Source of the DNA: Thinopyrum elongatum
Taxonomy: Eukaryota > Streptophyta > Magnoliopsida > Poales > Poaceae
Length of the DNA stretch: 64,000 nt
NCBI GenBank assembly: GCA_011799875.1
Contig: CM022298.1
Span: 287,714,395 to 287,778,394 of the forward strand
Direction of reading: 5' to 3'
Within the stretch, counting starts at the first letter, position 1. Every line of letters starts with the position of its first letter. The notes below the pieces were generated by a model, which worked only from the letters and a program-made list of their open reading frames with translations, searched no databases and had not been told where the DNA came from. Shown here in pieces: positions 55,642-64,000 of this stretch. The position numbers and the translations under genes are program-made.

Positions 55642-58600
55642 TGTAACATCCCAAAATTCTAAATTTTGGAATGTTATATTAATTAAATAAATATGATTGT
55701 ATGCTTGATTGTTTGTTTGACAGTGAGTGCAATTCGAAAAAAATTCAAATGAGAGGGAATAAAAGGACTTTCCCAATTTTTTTCCATTTTGAATCCCTAT
55801 CTAATTTTAAGTTTGCATCTTGTCAAAAATTCTCTGATAAAAAAATATATGAGAGGAGGAATATGACACTCCAAAAAAAAATCAGAGACAATGTTTGACA
55901 ATTTATTTGAAACTCAAATTTCCTTTCATTTTGGAGTTATTGCAAAAAAAAATTTATCTTATTTCATCATGAAAATATATTCATGTTTTAGGAAATTTTA
56001 TTCTAAAGATTTTGGTATATTATATGCCTATATAAAATATTTTTTATTTGGTTTATTTGTTTTCTTTTCCTCATTGTTTTATATAAAAAAAACACCCGCA
56101 GGCCAGGCCAGGCAAGGCGCATCGGCCAGCCCAGCCCAGCACTGGCGCTAGGGCTAGCGCACGTATGGGAGGGACTCCCCAGGAGCCGCCGCCACCTCCC
56201 TCGCTCACCCGAGATCCCTCCCTCTCGTTCCCTCTCTCTCACGTCATCTCTCTCTTTGTTTTTTTTTTCTTCCTTTTTTCCCTGGCGCCTGGACCCCACC
56301 TGTCATCTTCTCCCGTCGCACGAAACAGGAGGAGCCCAGCTCAAGCACGGCTGCGATGCCGCACGCGCAAACGGCGGAAACCCTATCTACGGCTTGCCCC
56401 CTGCCCCAAGAACATGTCCTATAAATACCCAGCCACCTCCTCGTTCGACCCCCCAAAAACCCCACGCCGAAACCACCTCTACCTCATGTGTTCTTCATTT
56501 GGATCTCGCCGGAGCCGAGACGGTTCACCGTAGACCTCGACGCCGGTGAGCAACCCCGAACCACCGAATCTTGTCCAACATACTTCTTTCGTCATTGCGC
56601 ACCTCCTTGACATTGTTTCGTCGTCTAGGGAGCACCGGAGCCTCGCCGTGGACCTCGCCCGACATTGCCGGAGCACAGAGTTCTTCTCAACGCCCCGCTC
56701 ACCTCCATCATCCCCGACCTCCAACTTCAACTAAAAATCGGACCCCCTCGGAGTACTCCACCCGCTGGACATCGCCGTCTCCGCTGCCGGTCACCGAAGC
56801 CGTTGCCGCGCCGACCTCCACTTCCTTGTCTACAACGAGCCCCTCTCTGTAAGAATGAGAGCCTCCCTTTTTTTCGAAGCGTTAAGATTAGATTGGTTTT
56901 AGTAGATCTGTTCTATTAGTCGGTTTCGGTCGGTTTAGCTTACGGTTTATTTACGGGTTAGTCGGTTAGATCGAACTGGTTTGCCGGTCTTCTGTGAATT
57001 AAACGCACGAGTACGTTTTAGTGATCTTACGGCCGAGCGTTGTTTAGCTTCCGATCGCACTCCCCTGTACAGCCCGCTACGTAGCTAGCGCACAATCTGT
57101 TTTTTTTTTGTTTTTAGTTTTAGATTCAGTTTTGTTTTTTTATATCTTTAGATCTACAACTCCGATTTTGATGATTCTTTTTTCTACGGATTCAGATAAA
57201 TCCCGTCTATCCAGAGAAACCAACGAAAAATACTTTTGAAATTCTTAAATTTCGATTTCAAACAGATTTGTTACAAACACTAGATTGCTAATAACTTTTA
57301 TTTAAAAATAGCTTTTTGATTAATTCTTTTTGCTAGTGATCACTTGATCTTTTGTCTAAACAGTAGACTTTTGCAAATTAGTTTTTGTTTTTTTTAAATT
57401 AGGTTTTGGGGCAAAACAGTAATGTTTTACATAGTTTAGTGTTATTTTCTTTTCTCTTAGTATTTATTTGTTTTTAACTAAAAACTTGTTTGTCTTTTTG
57501 ACAAATTTAGTTTTGTTTCTGTTATTGAACAGTAGACAATATTATTTTATTTCTTTAGTTTATTTTATGAAAATTTGTATAGGTAATAGTTTGAGTTTCA
57601 TAAAAGCTTTTTATTTGTTTCTTTTTGCTACTAAAAGTTTATGAATTCTTTCTGGTTATTATGAAAACTCATTTCTTTTCTGTTAATTTATTTGTTTAGT
57701 ATTTATTTGCTATTAAAGCCTAATTAGATCAAAAACTACTTTTGTGTTGGTTGTAGTAAAACTCTATAGTTTTCCTTGAAATTTTCTTTGGATTTCTATT
57801 GGGTTTTCTTATGGATTTCTTTGTTGCTTTTATTTGTTGATTTTATTATGAGTGTTAGAATTTGCTTGCTAGTATGTTTGCTTATATGAATGCTATGAAT
57901 GTTTAATTTAGATTTACATTGGAGTGACGGATAGTATCAAGTTATTTTCGAGAGCGTTGATATCTTCACCAAGTAACACCAGGCAAGTTCACTTTGACCA
58001 TGTTATTCATACCTATGTTTTTATTGCATTTAGTGTCACCATTCATATTCCCTCCAGTAGTGACATTGAATCCTTGTAGTTGAGTAGTATGCATGAGGTA
58101 GGAACCCATCACCCTATTACCAATCCCGGGACGTTATTTATTTTAGTGCTACGCTATAGTAGATGGGGTTTGGTATGAGTGCTCGGGAGTGGCGTGAAGA
58201 AGGAGGACTCTACGTCAATGACGACAACTCCATGATGGCATCTGCAAGGACTGCATCTTCAGGACCTCAAGACTTCAAGACTCGAGACAAGAATTCAATA
58301 CACACTACTGGGTGAAGGATGGTTTAGATGGGCACCCTAGAGCAACCAGTGGATGACCCGGGATGCATGGAGAAGCGCCATGACATCTTGCGGAAAGCTT
58401 CACCCAGACTCAAAGAGACGGAAGAATACTTCATGCCCGGAAGCTTACCTGTGCAACCGCAAGTCATTATGGGCTCTGGCTTGGTTGACCTTAGTCGTGA
58501 CTCTGGCTGGGACGTTGCTAGCAGATGTAGAACTACGGTAGGATTGGATGAGCACCGGACAGTGGTCAGGGGAACTCTTTGGAAGACCATGTTTCTGTTG

Positions 58601-59291
58601 TCTTGTTCTCAAACACCCTAAAGTACGAGAACGTAAAAAGAGGGATCGAATCTTGCGGGTAAAGTGTACAAACCTCTGCAGAGGATTAAATCCTAATCGA
58701 TTAGCCGTGTCCCCGGTTACGGACAATTTGAGCCTCTGGACTTGGATCTATTTCGGAACTCTCAACACTGGACTGATAACTTAATTGTGGGCAACTTATG
58801 ATGATTAGGTCTATGTGACATCGGTTGGCGGAACCATGTCATAGTAGATAACTCCGTAGTAAAGACTTCTGATATTCCTTTGATGTAGGGAAAATAAAAC
58901 CAGCTTTTACGCAAAAATTCAGATACAGAGCCACAAAGCCATATTGCATATAGTATAGTTTCATCATCTGTTTTCTTACAGTGATCTTGCCGGTACATTC
59001 AATGTACTGACCTACACGGCTACAACGTCTCATGTTGCAGATATATTTTCTTCCGACGAGTAAGAGTACGGTACAGAGTTACGGTCTACACTCAACCTGC
59101 CAATGGCGTTGATGGGACTCCACACCCGTTTGTTTGTTTCCGCTGAGAATTAAGGTATATATCAGTTTTACGTTCTTTATACATGTGATTGCACTTTGAT
59201 ATATACATTGATGTACTGTGTGTGCCAGCATACCGATCCAGGGATGGCATAGATACGCAGAGGCTTGACCGTTTGAGGTCGGGTCGCTACA
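55642..59291 (+). repeat. 3' LTR of element D
   Basis: It is nearly identical to the 5' LTR, with the largest differences in the T-rich part (57540-57720 against 51070-51250). The TATA box is TATAAATA at 56420-56427 and the GTAAGA donor-like site is at 56849. The close match suggests one of the younger insertions in the window. Confidence 0.85.
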
Positions 59292-59296
59292 TCTAG

Positions 59297-60170
59297 CCTC
59301 GTATTTTCTTCTACACGCAACACGGAACAACGGGAGATTCGCGCTGAACTTTGAAATTATTCAGGGTTCGTTTGACCTTTTTTATTCATTAATTGAGTTT
59401 TCTAGGCATTTAATGTCCATAATTCAAATCCGAACTACAAATACATGCTCTAGTGCACCAAAATGGCTAGAAAAAATGTACATGTGTCCTTCGGGTGCAT
59501 GTTTAGGTCCCATGGAACGAATGGGAATGAATTCAACCATCTCGCCATCCTGGCTTGGCCACAAAAATTGCGAATCTCGGTTTTTAAATCTTTGTAAATC
59601 CAAAACTCACCAGGAAATCATGAAACTTGGCATGATGTCACTACATGGTACATATAATTGTCCAATTTGGGCGAAGCTATATTACAAGCCTCTTACAAAC
59701 CGAAGCTTCTCGCAACCCTCGTGGTACCGGTAGGGAAACATGCCCCTCTTGTGGGCGAAACGATAATCGCTGCCTCTTCTCGCCTTGAACTTTGTTTTCT
59801 ACATGCAACATAGAATAAAAGGAGTGTCGTGCTGAAATTTGAAATTGTTCAGGGTTTGTTTGGCCATTGTATATATTAATTAAGTTTTCTAGGCATTTAA
59901 TGTAGTCCATAATTCAAATTTGAACTACAAGCACATGCTCAAGTGAAGCAAAATGGGTGGGAAATCGTACATGTGTCATTGGGTGCATGTTTAGGTCTGA
60001 TTTAAGGAATGTGAATGAATTACAAACTTCTCATTGTCCTGAAACATTGAGAATCTCGGTTTTTAAATCCCAGTAAATAAAAAACTCACCCAAAAAACAT
60101 GAAACTTGGCATGGTTCATGACATGGCACATATATGCCGTGGTAAAAAAAATCGTCCAGTTTGAGACAAG
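59297..60170 (+). repeat. ~500-bp tandem array of CACTA-2, right part
   Basis: The array resumes after element D. Unit starts GAATCTCGGTTT are at 59572 and 60051. Joining 48961-49187 to 59297-59571 gives a complete unit of 502 bp, which supports the insertion model. Confidence 0.85.
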
Positions 60171-60742
60171 GCGCACACATTAATAGCCAACGAAGTCCTT
60201 TTTGAAACAAATAGCTGACATGTTAATATCGCAAACGGTTGTATTATATGAACCGTGTCTAAATTTAACCATACTCGGTGGCGTGTATGCAGGTGTTTGA
60301 TTAGACGGAACGAGCACGAGAAGTCCGCCGTGCAGGCTCGACGGGACACGTGTGAGCAGCAAGGCTGCCCATGCTCACTAGGAAGCGAGCTCTTTGACCT
60401 CCATGCACCAGCCGCCGCCCACCTCGCTCACAACTTCTCCATTAATGGTTTAATTAAAGCACCTGGAAGGAGGGTGTTTGCTTGTGATCCCATGGCAGCA
60501 TTTGCTTTGTTCGTGTTTTCAACTCGTATTCCGGCCTAATTTAAATTGCCACATAGGGCAACGGATAATACGACGACAAATAAAATGGCAATGGATAATA
60601 CGACGACAAATTTACAATGGCGCAGATAATAATTGTCTTACATATTTCGGATAATTTAAAATGCCACATGCGGCAAAGCCCGGAAGATATGGGGGCAAGA
60701 GAAGAAGGAAATCGCAGACAACGATCTGGGTCACTACTGTCT
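60171..60742. other. CACTA-2 spacer right of the array
   Basis: No supported gene is visible. A segment at 60605-60680 (AATTGTCTTACATAT, ATGCCACATGCGGCAA) is repeated directly at 61925-61995, so the gene at 60743-61345 is bracketed by ~75-bp direct repeats. Confidence 0.5.
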
Positions 60743-61345
60743 CTACTCGTCGATGGATCGCCGGGCGACAACATCCTCCAGCTCCTTCTTCAATTCCTCA
60801 CGACTTTGCTTGAATGCAGCCACGAATTCCTCCACCTCCTGCTCGCGCTCAATCCGGAGCTTCCTCAAGTCACCCATTAGTTCCTCGACGACCGCTGTCA
60901 GCATCATCCCCGAGCCACTGCTCTGCTCATGCAGCATCTTCCAGCCTGCGGCCTCCTCCTCCTTCTCGGTGAGCGCCTTGAGGAGCTTCGCATTGTCACC
61001 CATGAGTTGCTCGACGAGGCCGGTCGCCTTGTCAACCGAGGCATCGCTGATCTCGAGCAGCTTCATCAAGCCGTCGACCAGCTCCTGCTGCTTAATGAGG
61101 CCAGCGAGAATGTCGTCGTCGCTGGCCAAGGTCTTCAGCAATGCCAGCTCGTCGTGATCGCCGACACGGCGAGTGTGCTTGTGAGAGCCCTCGCGTGCCC
61201 GTGAGAGCTTGTTCGAGGGCTCCACGGCGCGTTGGGACATCTCTGCTGCGGCTGCCGCTTCGCGGCGGGACCTCTCTAGTGCTTCCGCGGCCTTGGTCTT
61301 TGCTGCCTGGTCATATGTCCACCCGAAACTTCTCCTACCGGTCAT
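60743..61345 (-). CDS. Intact coiled-coil protein of CACTA-2
   Basis: The frame is 200 codons and uninterrupted, starting MTGRRSFGWTYDQAA. Almost the whole protein is helical: an Ala/Glu/Arg segment (residues 15-45), then two long heptad-like stretches (DDILAGLIKQQELVDGLMKL; LRKLRIEREQEVEEFVAAF). No catalytic motif, zinc finger or membrane segment is seen. A TATA box (TATAAAAA, - strand, 61431-61424) lies about 80 bp upstream. Intact reading in an element otherwise full of broken genes suggests recent function or youth. An accessory subterminal-repeat-binding role is possible but unproven. Confidence 0.6.
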   Translation of the reverse strand: MTGRRSFGWTYDQAAKTKAAEALERSRREAAAAAEMSQRAVEPSNKLSRAREGSHKHTRRVGDHDELALLKTLASDDDILAGLIKQQELVDGLMKLLEISDASVDKATGLVEQLMGDNAKLLKALTEKEEEAAGWKMLHEQSSGSGMMLTAVVEELMGDLRKLRIEREQEVEEFVAAFKQSREELKKELEDVVARRSIDE

Positions 61346-61423
61346 GGCGGAACGAGTTGACAGGAAAGACCAGTTTTGTGGGTGATGAGGAGAGGAAATG
61401 TGAAGTAATTTTCGAGTGGGTAG

Positions 61424-61431
61424 TTTTTATA
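61424..61431 (-). promoter_or_regulatory. TATA box of the 60743-61345 gene
   Basis: TATAAAAA on the - strand, 79-86 bp upstream of the ATG at 61345. The position fits a short 5' leader of about 50 nt. Confidence 0.45.
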
Positions 61432-61769
61432 GCCCGGTGCTAAGTGTGAACACATATTAGTTTGATAGGTGTGAACAGATTTGCAATTACTTATTGCGTT
61501 GTAATCTGCAATGTGACGAGAAACAAGGTCAAAATTTATTAATGTTTCTGGGCCTACAAAGCCCGGTCTGTTGTTCTGGCTCATCGCAAACAGTTCTTTT
61601 GGATCAACCATATGCCACGCATCGGAAGCCCGAAACATGGGCCCGCGTTCTCGGATGTACATGTATGTGTCTGCCCACTATCACACACGGTCAAGATATC
61701 ACCATCGTGTCCTATGGATGCGTCGTGGCACCTCCCATGGCGTGCCAGAAGGTTGACCACGTGGTTGCT

Positions 61770-61920
61770 CGCCGTTGAGGCGGCCGCAGCGCGCTCTGCT
61801 CCTTGTTGAGGTGGCCGTGGCGCGCTCTGCTCGCGTCCGTCCACGCATTTTGCTCGCCATTGAGGCGGCCACGGCGCGCTCCGCTCTGGCATCCCTGCGC
61901 GTGCTCTGCTTGCCGTTGAG
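61770..61920. repeat. GC-rich short tandem repeat in CACTA-2
   Basis: About four decayed copies of CCGTTGAGGCGGCC followed by GCGCGCTCTGCTC. No gene is supported here. Confidence 0.5.
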
Positions 61921-62209
61921 GAAAATTTACAATGGCAACGGTTAATAATTGTCTTACATATTCAGAATAATTGAAAATGCCACATGCGGCAAGGCCCAGA
62001 ACACTCACGACCTACATATGCATACAATTATAATAAAATATAGGCTAAAAGGCTGAGCTGGCAGCCTTCTGACGACGGTCTTCTTGGACTCCATGATCAT
62101 GTGCGATACTCCTAGCCACCGCAAGCAACTAGTTTGCATTTTTCAAAGTTTTTTGTACGAACAGAATCGCACACAAACTAACTGTAGTCACCGTCTGTGT
62201 TATAATTTC

Positions 62210-62756
62210 TCATCGCAAATAGTTCATCCGAGTGGGCTGTTTGCTGCGTATCACACACATCTTGTTTACACGAATCGTTTGTGTTCTTTTGGCTCATCGC
62301 AAACAGTTCATCTATGTGAACTGTATGCCGCATATCACACACATCTTGTTAAGTTGATCCATTTCTGTTCTCTTCCCTAATCGAAAATAGTTCATCTGAG
62401 TGAACCGTATGCCGTATATCTCACACACCTTGATCTGGCTGACCGTTTCTGTTGCATTCCCTAATAGCACACAGTTCATCGAAGCGAACTGTATGTCATA
62501 TATTGTACACACATTGATATGGCTGCCCGTTTCTGTTGTTCTGACTCATCGCAAATAGTTCTTCTGGATCAACCGTATGCCCCGCATCGCACACGTAATT
62601 AAAATCTGAACCATGTTTGATGTCTCCGCCATCGCAAATGTTTTGCATCTTTTTTGATGGGTTTTTTACATCCCCGTTTGCGATTAATGCATCGCACACA
62701 GTTTCGTCAAAGGGTCTCTGATCGTAGTGTCATGTTACCAGCATCCTGCAGTAGTG
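62210..62756 (+). repeat. Right subterminal repeats and terminus of CACTA-2
   Basis: About six units of ~63 bp (CATCGCAAACAGTTCATC, GTGAACTGTATGCC, ATCACACACATCTTG) are followed by GCGATTAATGCATCGCACAC and the end CAGCATCCTGCAGTAGTG. They match the right end of CACTA-1 and, in reverse complement, the left edge of CACTA-3. Confidence 0.85.
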
Positions 62757-62759
62757 AAG

Positions 62760-63292
62760 TGACAAGTAACAATAGTAGCAATAGGTGCAGCAAGGTAGCC
62801 CAGTCCTTTTTGTAGCAAAGGACAGGCCAGAACTTCCTATTATAGCAAGTAAAACGTTATTGAGGACACACGGGAATTTCATCTAGTCACTTTCATCATG
62901 TTTGTTTGATTCGCGTTCGCTACTTTTATAATTTGATATGTTGGTGGACTGGTGCTTGGGTGCTGTTCTTACTTGAACAAGCCTCCCACTTATGGTTACG
63001 CCCTCTCACAAGCATCCGCAACTACGAAAGAAGAATTAAGATAAATCTAACCATAGCATGAAACATATGGATCCAAATCAGCCCCTTACGGAATAGCGCA
63101 TAAACGAGGGTTTAACCTTCTGTCACTCTAGCAACCCATCATATAATTACTAATCCACAATGCATTACCTTAGGCCCAAAGATGGTGAAGTGTCATGTAG
63201 TCGATGTTCAGATAACACCACTAAGGGAATCACAACATACACATCATCAAAAGATCGAACGAATAGCAAATTCACATGATTACTTATGACAA
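62760..63292 (-). repeat. 5' LTR of the Athila-like host, middle part
   Basis: TGACAAGTAACAATAG onward matches 9142-9674. It is interrupted at 63292 by CACTA-3 after CAA. The rest of the LTR lies beyond CACTA-3, outside the window. Confidence 0.85.
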
Positions 63293-64000
63293 CACTACTG
63301 CAGGATGCTGCTAACGCGACACTACAATCAGAGAACCTTTGACGAAACTGTGTGTGATGCATTAATCACAAACGGTGATGTAAAAAAACCATCAAAAAAG
63401 ATGCAAAACGTTTGCGATGGCGGATACATCAAACACGGTTCAGATTTTAGTTGCGTGTGTGATGTGGGGCATACAGTTCAGTTCAATGAACTGTTTGCGA
63501 TGCAAAAGAAGAACAGAAATGGGCAGCCAAATGAAGGCATGTGCGATATACGGCATACAGTTCAAACGGATTAACTTTTTGTGATGAGGCGGAACAACAG
63601 AAATGGGCAGCCAGATGAAGGTGTGTGCGATTGAGGGCATACACTTCAGACGAATGAACTATTTGCGATTAGGCAACACAACAGAAACGGTCAGCCAGAT
63701 CAACGTGTCTGCGATTGACAGCATACACTTCACACGGATGAGCTGTTTGCGATTAGCAACAACAAACAGAAACAGTTAGACAGATCAAAGTGTGTGCACT
63801 AGATGGGCACACATTCTAATTAAAAGAAGCGTGTGTGATTGTTATAACGAGCGCGCACGGTTGTTGGAACAATACGTGTGCTGACATCGCCTATTGCGGT
63901 GCACCCTATGGTGCAAATGCCACGTACGCGGCGGAGAAAGCATGCCCACGTTACGCCATCCGGGAATAGTGCCGCACTTAGAAATTATAGAACCGTCAAT
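63293..64000 (-). mobile_element. CACTA-3, terminal part running out of the window
   Basis: It starts CACTACTGCAGGATGCTGC, which is the reverse complement of the right end of CACTA-1 and -2, so this copy is inverted. Subterminal units (GCATACAGTTC..GAACTGTTTGCGAT, AACAGAAATGGGCAGCCAGA) follow from 63345 to about 63800. Its left flank CAA (63290-63292) is the probable target duplication; the other copy is outside. No gene is visible in the 708 bp seen. Confidence 0.8.

Larger units (their letters stand above)
49188..59291 (+). mobile_element. Gag-only LTR retrotransposon D with target duplication TCTAG
   Basis: This 10.1-kb insertion lies in the CACTA-2 array. LTRs are 49188-52842 and 55642-59291, both about 3.65 kb and very similar. 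Ends are TGTAACATCCC..GCTACA. Target duplication TCTAG is at 49183-49187 and 59292-59296. A perfect initiator-Met primer site TGGTATCAGAGC follows the 5' LTR (52847-52858). The internal region is only 2.8 kb and encodes gag but no pol, so it would depend on another element. The long LTRs and the ending GGACGAGATTCATTTTAAGT before the 3' LTR are typical of the Tekay/Del lineage. Confidence 0.85.
41909..62756 (+). mobile_element. CACTA-2 transposon with target duplication AAG
   Basis: This insertion spans 20.8 kb, of which 10.1 kb is the later element D. The left end is CACTGGTACACGTTGGTGC. The right end in reverse complement is CACTACTGCAGGATGCTGG. AAG flanks it at 41906-41908 and 62757-62759. 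Compared with the uninterrupted LTR at 9130-9150, removing CACTA-2 and one AAG restores the LTR. It shares subterminal repeats, an internal ~500-bp array and an E2F-site triplet with CACTA-1. It carries a B3-domain gene and an intact 200-codon coiled-coil ORF but no recognisable transposase. Confidence 0.85.
8975..63292 (-). mobile_element. Athila-like Ty3/Gypsy element, host of the nested insertions
   Basis: This element is read on the - strand and runs beyond the right edge. The 5' LTR begins outside the window and ends at 41742. It is followed by the primer-site region TTGGCGCTGTTGCC (about 41732-41719). Then come gag (41635-40801), protease (40733-40146), RT (40066-38639), RNase H (38599-38243), integrase (38172-37143, resuming at 21717-21550), a third small ORF (21231-20806), a long 3' untranslated region, a polypurine tract AAGCTTGGGGGAG (19089-19077) and a 3' LTR (19075-8975). 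Continuity across the insertions is shown by matching target duplications and by the protein reading on across the break. All genes are broken. It resembles abundant Triticeae Athila families (Fatima/Sabrina type, from memory). Confidence 0.8.

Noticed and set aside
21736..62756. TNP2-type CACTA transposase
   Set aside because: I looked for it in both CACTA elements on both strands and found no long frame or transposase motif. The elements are called non-autonomous.
1..64000. CRISPR array, operons, riboswitches or tRNA genes
   Set aside because: All regular repeats are explained by CACTA subterminal units, satellites or LTRs. Codon use, introns and retroelements show a plant genome. No cloverleaf with A and B boxes was found by eye.

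Overview
The window looks like intergenic heterochromatin of a large grass genome, most likely a Triticeae species (wheat, Aegilops, barley or rye). Almost every base can be assigned to LTR retrotransposons or CACTA DNA transposons inserted into one another. I see no ordinary host gene, tRNA gene, CRISPR array or bacterial feature. Family names such as Tat, CRM, Athila and Tekay rest on motifs and memory, not on a search.

Layout. (1) 1-8793: two related Tat-like Ty3/Gypsy elements. Element A (1-5497, + orientation) is the 3' part of an element with an antisense extra gene and a 3' LTR. It lies against element B (5498-8793, - orientation), which keeps a piece of the same extra gene and a 5' LTR. 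(2) 8794-8976: a CACTA terminus. (3) 8975-63292: one degenerate Athila-like element (- orientation), the host for everything else. Its 3' LTR (8975-9748 plus 18328-19075) is split by a CRM-like Gypsy element (9749-18322, target duplication GGTAT). Its integrase gene is split by a non-autonomous Athila-like element (21718-37142, target duplication ATGGC). The 3' LTR of that insert is split by CACTA-1 (21736-30502, target duplication TAC). The host's 5' LTR is split by CACTA-2 (41909-62756, target duplication AAG) and again by CACTA-3 (from 63293, probable duplication CAA). CACTA-2 itself contains a gag-only element D with 3.65-kb LTRs (49188-59291, target duplication TCTAG).

Coding content. 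The Athila-like host carries broken gag, protease, reverse transcriptase, RNase H and integrase, followed by a small third ORF. The CRM-like element carries a broken gag-pol whose C-terminus runs into the LTR. Element D has gag only, with four canonical CCHC knuckles and one near-canonical one. The CACTA elements show no TNP2-type transposase. They carry other genes instead: a GRF-type zinc-finger gene with a coiled coil (CACTA-1), a B3 DNA-binding gene (CACTA-2) and several coiled-coil proteins, one of which (60743-61345) is an intact ORF.

The least expected observations are in the two CACTA elements. They share a homologous ~500-bp internal tandem array. They also share a triplet of E2F-consensus sites (GGCGGGAAA) spaced 22-23 bp. 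In addition, they carry the B3 and GRF genes, and one contains a 5S-rRNA-like segment.
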